From the NCBI RefSeq assembly GCF_900101825.1, contig NZ_FNAG01000010.1:62001-126000 (forward strand): DNA of 64,000 nucleotides, in the 5' to 3' direction. Position 1 is the stretch's first letter, and each line of letters opens with the position of its first letter. Under the pieces are notes generated by a model. It searched no databases, had not been told where the DNA came from, and was given only the letters and a program-made list of their open reading frames with translations. Origin of the DNA: Aquimonas voraii (lineage in GTDB: Bacteria > Pseudomonadota > Gammaproteobacteria > Xanthomonadales > Xanthomonadaceae). The position numbers and the translations under genes are program-made. Positions 22,967 through 32,900 of this stretch are shown here, piece after piece.

Positions 22967-23554
22967 ATGCATCCCCTCGACAGCACCGCCCTCGACCAGC
23001 TCTTCCTCAAGGCCCGCACGCACAATGCGTGGCAGGACCGCGCCATCGAGCCCGCCCTGCTGCAACAGCTCTACGACTTGGTGAAGATGGCCCCGACCAG
23101 CGCCAACTGCTCGCCCGCCCGCTTCGTTTTCGTGCAGTCGAAAGCGGCCAAGGAAAAGCTCAAGCCCGCGCTGTCGGCCGGCAATCTTGAGAAGACGATG
23201 GCGGCGCCGGTCACCGTCATTGTCGCCAACGACCCGAAGTTCTACGACAAGCTGCCCTACCTGTTCCCGCACACCGACGCGCGCAGCTGGTTCACCGGCA
23301 GTGCCCAGGTCGCCGAAACCACGGCCTTCCGCAACGGCACGCTGCAGGTCGCCTACCTGATCCTGGCCGCGCGCGCGCTCGGGCTTGATGCCGGTCCGAT
23401 GTCGGGCTTCGATCAGGCCAAGGTCGACGAAGCCTTCTTCAAGGACACCGGCTGGCGAAGCAATGTGCTGGTCAACCTCGGCTATGGCGACGCCGACAAG
23501 CTGTTCCCGCGCAGCCCGCGCCTGCCCTTCGACGAAGCCTGCCAGGTGCTGTAA
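22967..23554 (+). CDS. RutE/HadB-like nitroreductase (putative malonic semialdehyde reductase)
   Basis: The 195-residue product is a FMN-dependent nitroreductase-fold enzyme of the RutE subgroup: [16 protein letters not shown] carries the flavin-contacting PTSxNxxP motif and [22 protein letters not shown] is the typical RutE C-terminus. RutE reduces malonic semialdehyde to 3-hydroxypropionate in pyrimidine catabolism, but no other rut gene is nearby, so a stand-alone detoxifying or quinone-reducing role is equally possible. Confidence 0.82.
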   Translation: MHPLDSTALDQLFLKARTHNAWQDRAIEPALLQQLYDLVKMAPTSANCSPARFVFVQSKAAKEKLKPALSAGNLEKTMAAPVTVIVANDPKFYDKLPYLFPHTDARSWFTGSAQVAETTAFRNGTLQVAYLILAARALGLDAGPMSGFDQAKVDEAFFKDTGWRSNVLVNLGYGDADKLFPRSPRLPFDEACQVL

Positions 23555-23641
23555 GCGCTCTCCCCTCCCCGCCCCATCGCGTCGCTTCGCGGCGCTTCGC
23601 CCACCGGCGCGCCCGCGCCTTCTCCACGAGGAACACCGCCC

Positions 23642-24223
23642 ATGCTGAAGCCCATCGCCGCCGCCCTGCTTGCCGCCAGCTTCGCCGCCCCCGCCTTCGC
23701 CGCCCCGCAGCCGGTCGAGATCGACCTGTCGCACACCCGCGTGTGGTTCTACGTCAACCACCTCGGGTTTTCCGACATGTATGGCGACTTCACCAAGTTC
23801 GATATCGATCTGAAGGTCGACCCGGAGAACCTGGCCAACTCGACCGTCAGCGCCAGCATCGACACCAGCACCGTCGACATGCGCCACGAGGGCTTGAACA
23901 AGCACCTGAAGAATGCCGACTTCTTCAACGTCGAGCAGTTCCCCGCGATGAGCTTCGAAACCACGGGCGTGACCCAGAACGGCGAAGGCAAGCTGGCCGT
24001 GGCCGGCAACCTGACCCTGCTCGGCGTGACCAAGCCGGTGACCCTGGACGTGACCGTCAACAAGATCGGCGAGCACCCGATGCGCAAGACCCCGTGGGTC
24101 GGCTTCAACGCCACCGCCACGATCAAGCGCTCGGACTTCGGCATGAACTACGCCGTGCCGGCCGTGGGCGACGACATCAAGATCTCGATTGGTCTGGAGG
24201 GCGCGCTGAAAGCCGCCGAGTAA
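23642..24223 (+). CDS. YceI family periplasmic lipid-binding protein
   Basis: The 193-residue product has a Sec signal peptide (MLKPIAAALLAASFAAPAFA) and then a YceI lipocalin-like barrel: IDLSHTRVWFYVNHLGFSDMYG, SASIDTSTVDM, the NADFFNVEQFPAMSFET segment, GNLTLLGVTKPV, and a last strand DDIKISIGLEG. YceI proteins bind isoprenoid chains in the periplasm; the physiological ligand is unknown. It lies 87 bp downstream of the RutE-like gene and ends in a strong terminator. Confidence 0.92.
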   Translation: MLKPIAAALLAASFAAPAFAAPQPVEIDLSHTRVWFYVNHLGFSDMYGDFTKFDIDLKVDPENLANSTVSASIDTSTVDMRHEGLNKHLKNADFFNVEQFPAMSFETTGVTQNGEGKLAVAGNLTLLGVTKPVTLDVTVNKIGEHPMRKTPWVGFNATATIKRSDFGMNYAVPAVGDDIKISIGLEGALKAAE

Positions 24224-24249
24224 GCGCTTCGGCATTGCAGTCCCGACGG

Positions 24250-24278
24250 AAGGGCGGCCCTGGGGCCGCCCTTCTTCG
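24250..24278 (+). terminator. Rho-independent terminator after the yceI gene
   Basis: A 10-bp perfect GC stem (24250–24259 with 24264–24273, loop CTGG) is followed by CTTCGTTT, 26 bp after the stop codon. Confidence 0.75.
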
Positions 24279-24409
24279 TTTGCGCGCCATCAAGGCAACT
24301 CGGCTTCAACGCGCGCTTAGTCCGTCGCGGAGCAAGCCGCGCCATATGCCGGCGTAGTCGCAACGCCTCGCTTAGCTTCGAGGGCCCTTCGCCCACGGAC
24401 GCCGCCCGC

Positions 24410-25702
<1,293 letters not shown>

Positions 25703-25880
25703 GGCGGGCTGCTGCAGGCCATAAGGCTGGAAGTGCAGCGCGTCGGAGTGGCGAGCACGCGAGGCTGACGCCAGAGCAGACGTGGGAAGAACAGGAGGCA
25801 ATCGGCCTCGCAGTCGGGCGTTGATCGATGACGGAAACTGGAGGGTGAACCGGACCCCGTTCGCAGCCCCGCTTCCCAGC

Positions 25881-27095
25881 TCAAAGATCCTCAAACCCAC
25901 TGCGGAACAGCGTGCTTCCACGCATGCCGGCATCGATGCTGGTTATCGAGATCAGATTCGGGGCGATCGTGTAGATGTCGGTGAATCCAATCGGCACGCC
26001 GGTGTTGAAGTCGCTGTCCCGCGTGTCGTCGCCGCCCTGGTCCTTGGGCGATCGGGTGAAACCCACCGGCAGCAGTGCGCGCAGCCGGTAGTCGCCGGGC
26101 TCGGGTGTGATCAGGGTGTAGATCCCGTTCGCGTCAGTCGTGGTGCTGTCCAGCAGCTGCGTCATGGCGGAGTTCCACAGCTGCATCGTCACGCCGGCCA
26201 GGCCGGGCTCACCAGCGCCCTGCACGCCGTCGCCGTCGAAGTCTTCCCACACTCGATTGCCGAGGTTCGCCATCGCTGGCGTCATCATGCCGATGTCGAA
26301 GCTGGTGTTCGAAATGACGTTGCTGGCCAGGGTGAAGCTGGCGGTGAAGCCGGCCTCGCTGCCGGAAGGAAAGATGTCGCTGTCGCGCGTGTCATCACCG
26401 CCGGCATCCATCGGCGAGAAGCGCAGGCTGGCATCCGGCAGCAGGGCACGCACGCGCAGCGCGATGCCGTTCTCGCCCTGCAGGGTGTAGATGCCGTTGG
26501 CATTGGTGGTCGTGCTTGCCAGCAACTGCGTGCGCGCCCCGTTCCACAGCTGCACGGTGACATCAGGGATGCCGGGCTCGCCGCTGTCCTGCACGCCGTT
26601 GCGGTTCAAGTCACGCCACACGAAGTTGCCGACATTCGCCATCGGCGGCGTCATCATGCCGACGTCGAAGCTCGTGATCGAAATGACGTTGGAGGCCAGG
26701 GTGAAGCTGGCGGTGAATCCGGCTTCGCTGCCGGAAGGAAAGATGTCGCTGTCGCGCGTGTCATCGCCGCCGGCATCCATCGGCGAGAAGCGCAGGCTGG
26801 CATCGGGCAGAATCGCGCGGACGCGAATTGCGGTGCCTGTCGGGCCCTGCAGGGTGTAGATGCCGTTGGCATTGGTGGTGGTGCTTGCCAGCAGCTGCGT
26901 GCGCGCCCCGTTCCACAGCTGCACGGTGACGTCCGCAATGCCGGGTTCGCCCGCGTCCTGGATCCCGTTGCGGTTCAAGTCACGCCACACGAAGTTGCCG
27001 ATGTTGGCGGTCTGCGCTGAAGCGCTGGAAGGCAGCCCCGCCAGCATCGCAAAGCCCATCAGAAACACCCACAGCACCGTGCTTCTCGCGCACAT
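25881..27095 (-). CDS. Secreted SdrD-B-like repeat protein with a C-terminal GFE tail
   Basis: The 404-residue product has a signal peptide (WVFLMGFAMLAGLPSSASAQ) and three consecutive SdrD-B domains of about 120 residues, each opening (I/V/L)GNxVWxDxxxxGxQ and containing GVTVQLWN-like and YTLxGxxG segments with calcium-type Asp/Asn loops. Repeats 1 and 2 are nearly identical; the third has diverged. The chain ends STLFRSGFEDL, matching a short 'FRSGFE'-like tail seen on many secreted proteins of this order. No transmembrane anchor or sortase motif is seen. Adhesion or surface structure is a guess. Confidence 0.85.
   Translation of the reverse strand: MCARSTVLWVFLMGFAMLAGLPSSASAQTANIGNFVWRDLNRNGIQDAGEPGIADVTVQLWNGARTQLLASTTTNANGIYTLQGPTGTAIRVRAILPDASLRFSPMDAGGDDTRDSDIFPSGSEAGFTASFTLASNVISITSFDVGMMTPPMANVGNFVWRDLNRNGVQDSGEPGIPDVTVQLWNGARTQLLASTTTNANGIYTLQGENGIALRVRALLPDASLRFSPMDAGGDDTRDSDIFPSGSEAGFTASFTLASNVISNTSFDIGMMTPAMANLGNRVWEDFDGDGVQGAGEPGLAGVTMQLWNSAMTQLLDSTTTDANGIYTLITPEPGDYRLRALLPVGFTRSPKDQGGDDTRDSDFNTGVPIGFTDIYTIAPNLISITSIDAGMRGSTLFRSGFEDL
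26280..27015. repeat. Near-identical tandem repeat, period 369 bp
   Basis: Two successive 369-bp units inside the SdrD-B gene share long identical stretches (for example around 26371 and 26740), giving two almost identical 123-residue domains. The period is an exact multiple of three, so copy-number change would keep the frame. Confidence 0.85.
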
Positions 27096-27296
27096 GATGA
27101 CGGCTCCCCAGGGTCGGCCCCCGATGTGCTGCGGACGATAGCACCGGCCATGGCAGGGCGCTGTTCGTCAAAGGCCGCACGGCGCAGACGCAGCCGTCCC
27201 GCCCGCTGCTCTCAGATCGGCCCCACTTCGACCCGGGACCTGTCTTGACGCCCGCCACTGCATGGACTTTTATGCGGGCTCGAATCAGGGGGCAAC

Positions 27297-27995
27297 ATGA
27301 AAATCCGAAGCAGTCGTGTGTTCAGCGCCGCACTCGCGCTGGTGGCCGCGTCGGGGTGCACGCCGTACACGCAGGTCAAGCAGCAGCGGCTGGAGGCCGT
27401 ACCGCTGTCCGAGCGCGGCTATGTCATCGGCCGCTACGGCGTGGACTGCTGGCACAAGTCAAAGACCGAATGCCAGCAGGCCTTCAATGCGCTCACCACC
27501 TACTTCGGCCAGGTCGAGAAGCCGGCCACCGTGGATGACTACATCCCCGGACTCCTGAAAGCAGAGTTTGGATCGATCACGGGCGGCGACATCGAGTGGG
27601 ACATCGTCGACATGCAGTCGCGCCAGCGCTGGTTCTACTTCTGCGAGGTCGTGCGCGGCGGCGAGCAGCAGTTCAACGGCATCCGCTACTGGAACTACGC
27701 CGGCGGCGGCAGCGGCTACCAGGTGCCGAACGAGGGCAGCCTGGGCCTGCGCTTCGATGCGCCCGCGGGCGTCGTGACCTACATCGGCTGGATCAAGGCG
27801 GCCACCGGCGACGGCCGCAACTTCGTCGGCATGCGCCTGCCATCGCCGCTGGGCCTGCAGGTGGGTGAGGGCACTGAGGACGACTACGCGCCGGCCCTGC
27901 AGCGCTGTCCAGCGGAAGCGCAGGGGCTGGAGGTGCGGCGGGTGGTGCTGGATGCGGCGAGTGCGCGGCATCCGATGGTGGGGGTGTTGAGGTGA
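27297..27995 (+). CDS. Hypothetical lipoprotein
   Basis: The 232-residue product begins with a lipoprotein signal (SAALALVAASGC, Cys at about 21), so it should be acylated and held in the envelope. The mature part has paired Cys (DCWHKSKTEC and a later YFCEV), aromatic-rich strands (RQRWFYFCEVV, GIRYWNYAGGGSGYQV) and no domain I recognise. It stands alone between the divergent SdrD-B gene and the reverse-transcriptase island. Confidence 0.75.
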   Translation: MKIRSSRVFSAALALVAASGCTPYTQVKQQRLEAVPLSERGYVIGRYGVDCWHKSKTECQQAFNALTTYFGQVEKPATVDDYIPGLLKAEFGSITGGDIEWDIVDMQSRQRWFYFCEVVRGGEQQFNGIRYWNYAGGGSGYQVPNEGSLGLRFDAPAGVVTYIGWIKAATGDGRNFVGMRLPSPLGLQVGEGTEDDYAPALQRCPAEAQGLEVRRVVLDAASARHPMVGVLR

Positions 27996-28022
27996 GGGCG
28001 GGGAGCGTGGTCAGGTCTTGCA

Positions 28023-28181
28023 ATGTGCCACTTGGATCAGGTGGCGATGCTGCGCTTAGGTTCCTGCTACGACGCTAGACCTGATCCCGATCCGCTTATC
28101 GAGGCGGTGAAGACCCACAGCCTCGGCCAGATCAGCCAATCGCTGTACGAGGTGGGTGGGGAGTATCGGAGGAATATGTAG
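28023..28181 (+). CDS. Possible 52-residue remnant ORF at the island boundary
   Basis: An ATG at 28023 opens 52 codons ending at TAG 28181 (contains CYDARPDPDPL and THSLGQISQSLYEVGGEYRRNM). The C-terminal half reads like a helical DNA-binding or ATPase tail, so it could be the end of a decayed gene; no family is certain. It sits where composition changes from host-like to AT-richer. Confidence 0.3.
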   Translation: MCHLDQVAMLRLGSCYDARPDPDPLIEAVKTHSLGQISQSLYEVGGEYRRNM

Positions 28182-28235
28182 CCCTTCACTGTATTGAAGA
28201 ACGGTTCATTTCTCTTTTGTCTGGAGAAGATGGAG

Positions 28236-31200
28236 ATGGAGGTTTCATCTTGGGGGGAGCTCACGCTCCAGCACATGCTTTACGCATATCGAAAAGCGAA
28301 GGCGGATTGTTTTTATGATCGAGTCGCCGCTGTCTCCTTTCGATTTTCGGACTACGAGCGAGATCTGCGCGGAAATCTAGTCCGTCTGCTTGAACGGCTA
28401 CGCAATGGACTCATAAATGAGGCTCTTGAGGGAGATGTTCGTTGCTACCGTGTCGTCGCAAAGAAGCTGACGTTGGAGGCTCGCCAGGCGGAGCAAGGCG
28501 GTCACGCCTATTTTTCCGATGCAGAGCGGGCTTTCGAGCGCGTCCTGCAGGAATTTGAAATACGACCTGAATTCAGGGTGATTGGCGACTTCTCTGTCGA
28601 GGCGCACATCCTGTCCGCGCTCTGGATCAATCATGTGGGTCACAAGTTCGATGCATGTCTTGGAAAGGTTGCGTCCGGGTCGCGCCTGAAGCGATTCCGC
28701 CCCCGCAGCAACCAAAGAGAGGGCGCAGGCACCTACCACATTGATGCTGTGGGTTCTTTCCAACCCTATTTCCGCCCCTACAGACAGTGGCGACAGCTGG
28801 GTCTAAAGGCAATAAGGGACGAGCTGAAGGGCGAGCGTTCTGTCGTCGCTTTGTCCTTGGATCTAAAGAGTTTTTACCACCGTATCGATCCAGCGTTTCT
28901 CGCGTCCCGCGATTTCCATGCACGCCTAGGGATCGAACTGAACGACTGGGAGATGGATCTGAACGCGGCCTTTTGCGCATTCCTGTGCGCTTGGTCTCGC
29001 GAAGTAGGAGCGCATTTCGCATCTCGATGGTTCTCCGAGAGCCCTGCAGACGGCGGCCTTCCGATCGGATTGGCCGCCAGTCGAATTGTCGCAAATGTCC
29101 TGCTCGTTGAGCTCGATCGGGACCTCGAACGAGAACTCGCGCCTATTTATTACGGACGCTATATCGACGACATTTTCTTGGTGTTCCGCGATCCAGGCAA
29201 CGTGAAGTCAGCCCGGGGAATGCTTGAATACATCGGTGCCCGCGCGAAGTGCTTTCCTTCGACCGTTAACGGCGACATAGTCGAGCTGCGATTGCCCGGG
29301 CAGTACCAAGGACGCACAGTGCTGTCACTCCAGCCTTCCAAGCAGAAGGTGTTCTTTCTTAGTGGCAGTGCAGGTCTTGACCTTCTCGACAGCATCGAGG
29401 CCCAAATTCGCAGCGTGGCCAGCGAGCGGCGGCTGATGCCCTCGCCAGACAGGCTAGGTGCGATGGCGTCGGCAAAGGTCCTCAGCGCTGCCAGTCATGC
29501 GGCTGAAGAGGCAGACACACTGCGAAGGGCCGAGGGCCTATCCATCCGTCGTTTGAGCTGGTCGCTCCAGCTGCGAGCGGTCGAGATTCTCGCCCGCGAC
29601 CTGCGGCAGCAAGACTGGGCGGAGGAACGAGCCGAGTTCTATCGATTTGCGCGTAATCACGTGCTCCGTGCGGATCGCATCCTAGATCACATGGACTATC
29701 TACCCCGCTTGCTGTCACTAGCCGTAGCGTTGGCGGAGTGGGGCGAGGCAGAAGGCCTGATTAGTTCGGCCATGTCTGCGGTAGCTGCTCTTAAGGAGAA
29801 CTCGTCGCACGTAATTGTGAACGGCATGCAGTGTGGCTTGGGCAGTGCTGTTTGGCAGGATTTTCTAGAAGCCCTGAATGGTCTTCTTGTGGATGCCGTG
29901 GTTTGTTCGATTCGATGGGACAGCGCGACAGGGAAAGCGCACCCGCTTCCGACTAGCGCACTCGCGTTGTGCGAGCGATTGGGCATGCGGGCAGCACAGG
30001 AAACCGTCGAGGCGCTCGCGCTTCAGATCAGAGAGGCGGATCTTGCGAAGATGCCATATAAGCAGCACTTGGCAATCACTGCGCTGAAACACAGAGCCCT
30101 GGCAGAAGATGAGGTGGCGCTTACGAGTCTGTATCGTCGTTTCGACGGGCTTCGCGATTTTCTCGTTCACTGCGATGAGTCCCCTGGTCGGGTCGGCTTG
30201 CCACGCACGAGTCCCGGCGCTGGCGCGATGGATTTTTCGCGCGATTCATTGCTTCCATACGTTTTTCCAACTAGGCCCTATTCAACGCAGCAGATATCTG
30301 GCCTGTTGCCAGATAAATGTGTATTTGAAGCCGAGCCTCATGCTACGGCCAATTGGGCGAGATACGCACAAGCAGTGCGAGGGGCTTGGGCGGATGCGCC
30401 AGAAAATCCGTCGAGACGGCCTCGCACTAGGCTTTCCAAGACGGGGTGTACTTCCGATTCAGAATGGCTCGACGTCGCATACCTCGGGGGGGACGATCGC
30501 CCCCCGAAGGTCTTGCTCGGGATTAGCAGCATTGAAACCAGTGTCGCCAGCTGGCGTAAGGCTGCTGCCGGGACTTCAGATATAGGCCGGGACCGATACG
30601 AGCGGGTGCGCACCGTTGTCAATCAAGCTATCAGTGCAGTTCCGAAGCCGTCGTATCTTCTCTTGCCGGAGCTTTCGCTTCCCGAACGGTGGATAGATAC
30701 GGTTTCACAAATGCTAGGCGATGTCGGAATTGGACTAGTGGCCGGTGTCGATTACCAGTCCGGCGGCACAGGCGCTATTCATAGTTCGGCCGTGCTTACA
30801 CTTGAGGACACGCGTCTTGGGTATCCCACGCGCGTCGAGGTGCGTCAAGTGAAATCCCTCCCTGCCCCGGGGGAAGACAAGCTATTGCGTAAGGATTTTG
30901 GTGTCGGCTGGACGACGGGCTTGCCACCTCGCAAGCCGGTATACATACACAATGGGTTTGCGTTCGCGGTGCTGGTTTGTTCGGAGTTGCAGAATGCCGG
31001 TCATCGCTTGGACTTGCAGGGGGACGTTGATTGCCTGATGGTGCTGTCTTGGAATCAAGATTTAGAAACGTTTTCTTCGCTCGTTGAGTCGGCGAGTCTT
31101 GACGTGCACGCGAGCATTGCCTTGGTCAACAACCGTAAGTATGGGGATAGTAGGGTCCGGGTGCCATCAAAGGCGCATCACGGCCGAGACCTTTGCCGCT

Positions 31201-31364
31201 TGAGAGGCGGTAGAAACGAGCACGTGGTGGTTGTCGAAATCGATGTGGCAGAGCTTCGCGCTTTCCAAAGTAGAGCGACACGATGGCCCGAGGATTCTGA
31301 TCCCTACAAGCCTGTTCCTGAGGGTTTTAGGTTGGCATCCTATCGCCGAACAATTCCCGAGTAA
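28236..31364 (+). CDS. drt1: Reverse transcriptase–nitrilase fusion, DRT type 1 (UG1)-like anti-phage protein
   Basis: I place the start at ATG 28236 (MEVSSWGELTLQH): GGAGA lies 8 bp upstream, and the longer frame would need a TTG. The product has 1042 residues. The reverse transcriptase part shows motif A SLDLKSFYHRID (first Asp about residue 209), the motif-B-like GLPIGLAASRIVANV, and the catalytic GRYIDDIFLVF (YIDD about 309–312). A helical middle (about 400–700) follows. From about 755 a carbon–nitrogen hydrolase (nitrilase) domain shows the Glu–Lys–Cys triad: LLPELSLP (E812), RQVKSLPAPGE (K873) and VLVCSEL (C915). This RT+nitrilase layout is known as UG1/DRT type 1, a single-gene anti-phage system. 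No retron or CRISPR partner is beside it. Codon use is AT-richer than neighbours, suggesting transfer. Confidence 0.85.
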   Translation: MEVSSWGELTLQHMLYAYRKAKADCFYDRVAAVSFRFSDYERDLRGNLVRLLERLRNGLINEALEGDVRCYRVVAKKLTLEARQAEQGGHAYFSDAERAFERVLQEFEIRPEFRVIGDFSVEAHILSALWINHVGHKFDACLGKVASGSRLKRFRPRSNQREGAGTYHIDAVGSFQPYFRPYRQWRQLGLKAIRDELKGERSVVALSLDLKSFYHRIDPAFLASRDFHARLGIELNDWEMDLNAAFCAFLCAWSREVGAHFASRWFSESPADGGLPIGLAASRIVANVLLVELDRDLERELAPIYYGRYIDDIFLVFRDPGNVKSARGMLEYIGARAKCFPSTVNGDIVELRLPGQYQGRTVLSLQPSKQKVFFLSGSAGLDLLDSIEAQIRSVASERRLMPSPDRLGAMASAKVLSAASHAAEEADTLRRAEGLSIRRLSWSLQLRAVEILARDLRQQDWAEERAEFYRFARNHVLRADRILDHMDYLPRLLSLAVALAEWGEAEGLISSAMSAVAALKENSSHVIVNGMQCGLGSAVWQDFLEALNGLLVDAVVCSIRWDSATGKAHPLPTSALALCERLGMRAAQETVEALALQIREADLAKMPYKQHLAITALKHRALAEDEVALTSLYRRFDGLRDFLVHCDESPGRVGLPRTSPGAGAMDFSRDSLLPYVFPTRPYSTQQISGLLPDKCVFEAEPHATANWARYAQAVRGAWADAPENPSRRPRTRLSKTGCTSDSEWLDVAYLGGDDRPPKVLLGISSIETSVASWRKAAAGTSDIGRDRYERVRTVVNQAISAVPKPSYLLLPELSLPERWIDTVSQMLGDVGIGLVAGVDYQSGGTGAIHSSAVLTLEDTRLGYPTRVEVRQVKSLPAPGEDKLLRKDFGVGWTTGLPPRKPVYIHNGFAFAVLVCSELQNAGHRLDLQGDVDCLMVLSWNQDLETFSSLVESASLDVHASIALVNNRKYGDSRVRVPSKAHHGRDLCRLRGGRNEHVVVVEIDVAELRAFQSRATRWPEDSDPYKPVPEGFRLASYRRTIPE

Positions 31365-31571
31365 AAATGCTGAAAAGGGGGGACGTCGGCCGAAAAGGCG
31401 GCCGAAAATTGGAGGTAGCCAGTTAACTGGCTCAGCCTGCAAATCAAAAGCTGGCTGCGACGCCTTCCTTTCTGCTTCCGCATCAAGGTAGGCACCAAAG
31501 CGGTAGTCAGTTCCCATTCGCTCGCCAACCCGCGGCATTGCCGCACCCAAACTGACGGCTACCCTTGCAGC
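31365..31571. other. 207-bp spacer downstream of the RT gene with repeats and a 16-bp palindrome
   Basis: The spacer holds two copies of CGGCCGAAAA 12 bp apart (31387–31396, 31399–31408), which can also fold as a CGGCCG hairpin, and a perfect palindrome AGCCAGTTAACTGGCT (31417–31432). I see no gene. It may hold a binding site, an island end or a structured 3' RNA. Confidence 0.5.
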
Positions 31572-32345
31572 ATGCCCCTACGCCACCTAGCCGTCAACCG
31601 CTACATCACCCCCCTCCGCGAAGGCGGTTCGATGCCTGCCGTGGTGGAGGGCGAGGACGAGGGGCTGTATGTGCTCAAGTTCCGCGGCGCCGGCCAGGGG
31701 CCGAAGGCGCTGGTGGCGGAGGTCATTGCGGGTGGGCTGGCGCGGGCGCTGGGCTTGCCGGTGCCGGAGATCGTGCTGATGGATCTGGACCCGGAGCTGG
31801 CGCGGACCGAGGCCGATCCGGAGATCCAGGATCTGATTCGCGCCAGCGCCGGGCTCAACCTGGGCATGGACTACCTGCCGGGCGCGATCAACTTCGATCC
31901 GGTCGCCGAGCAGCCCGATGCGGAGCTGGCCTCGCGCATCGTCTGGTTCGATGCCTACATCCACAACCTCGACCGCACGGCGCGCAATCCGAACCTGATG
32001 GTCTGGCACCGCCGGCTGTTCCTGATCGATCACGGCGCGGCGCTGTACTTCCATCACGGCTGGGATGGCGATACGGCGCAGGCCGGGAAGCCCTTCCCCT
32101 TGATTCGTGACCACGTGCTGCTGCGCGGGGCGTCCGCCATCGCTGAGGTCGACGCGGACATGGCGCAGCGCCTGCAGGGCGATGTGATCGCCGAGGTGGT
32201 GGCGCAGGTGCCCGATGCGTGGCTGCAGGGCGCGCAGGACTTCGGCGATCCGCGCACCCAGCGCGCGGCCTACGTGGACTACTTGAGCCGCCGGCTGGCC
32301 GAGCGCCAGGGCTTCGTGCAGGAGGCGATCCGTGCGCGCGCATGA
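31572..32345 (+). CDS. HipA-like kinase family protein
   Basis: The 257-residue product resembles the catalytic part of HipA-type kinases: WFDAYIHNLDRTARNPNLMV carries the N-x-D-x5-N catalytic loop, and LFLIDHGAALYFHH takes the metal-binding DFG position. It lacks the N-terminal half of classical HipA (about 440 residues) and no HipB-like antitoxin is present. Instead it overlaps a DUF3037 gene by 14 bp, a recurrent pair in proteobacteria whose function is not known. It begins MPLRHLAVNRYITPLREGGS. Confidence 0.85.
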   Translation: MPLRHLAVNRYITPLREGGSMPAVVEGEDEGLYVLKFRGAGQGPKALVAEVIAGGLARALGLPVPEIVLMDLDPELARTEADPEIQDLIRASAGLNLGMDYLPGAINFDPVAEQPDAELASRIVWFDAYIHNLDRTARNPNLMVWHRRLFLIDHGAALYFHHGWDGDTAQAGKPFPLIRDHVLLRGASAIAEVDADMAQRLQGDVIAEVVAQVPDAWLQGAQDFGDPRTQRAAYVDYLSRRLAERQGFVQEAIRARA

Positions 32346-32736
32346 GCTCTACGACTACGCGGTGATCCGCGTGGTGCCGCGCGTGGAGCGCGAGGAGTTC
32401 ATCAACGTTGGCGTGATCCTGTCCTGCGAGGCCGCCGGGTTCCTGCAGGCACGGATCGAGGTGGACGAAGCGCGCCTGCGCGCGCTCGCCCCGGCCATCG
32501 ACATGGAACTGGTCTGCCGGCATCTGGATGCGATCCCGGCGATCTGCCGCGGCGGTGAAGCCGCGGCGCCGATCGGCCTGCTGCCGCCGCGCACGCGCTT
32601 CCATTGGCTCACGGCGCAGCGCAGCGCGATCATCCAGACCTCGCCCGTGCACATGGGCCGCTGCGGCGGTGATCTGGTGGCCACGCTGGAGCATCTGATG
32701 GATCGGATGGTGCGTCTGCCTGCGCAGCCGGGCTGA
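32332..32736 (+). CDS. DUF3037 protein
   Basis: The 134-residue product starts MRAHELYDYAVIRVVPRVEREEFINVGVILS, the hallmark DUF3037 opening, and continues FLQARIEVDEARLRAL and SAIIQTSPVHMGRC. DUF3037 genes are regularly coupled to HipA-like kinases, and the 14-bp overlap here supports co-translation. The biochemical function is unknown; it could be a substrate or regulator of the kinase. Confidence 0.88.
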   Translation: MRAHELYDYAVIRVVPRVEREEFINVGVILSCEAAGFLQARIEVDEARLRALAPAIDMELVCRHLDAIPAICRGGEAAAPIGLLPPRTRFHWLTAQRSAIIQTSPVHMGRCGGDLVATLEHLMDRMVRLPAQPG

Positions 32737-32900
32737 GCGGCGCGCGTCGGGCCTCGGCACGCCTCTCCCTGTTCGGCGCAGCCTGCGCTCAACTCCGCTG
32801 CCGCCGCCCGCTGTGGAAGCAGCCGATACAGAGGGCGAATGTCGCTCACGTTCACGCTCTTGCGTGCGCACGATCGTCGCGCACCCAGCCTCCATTCCCC

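Noticed and set aside
24276-24409. SAM or SAH riboswitch before metY
   Set aside because: I looked for a recognisable riboswitch fold in the 135 bp upstream and found none.
28236-31364. Retron or group II intron reverse transcriptase
   Set aside because: No msr/msd-like inverted repeats precede it, no maturase or endonuclease domain is present, and the nitrilase fusion points to UG1.
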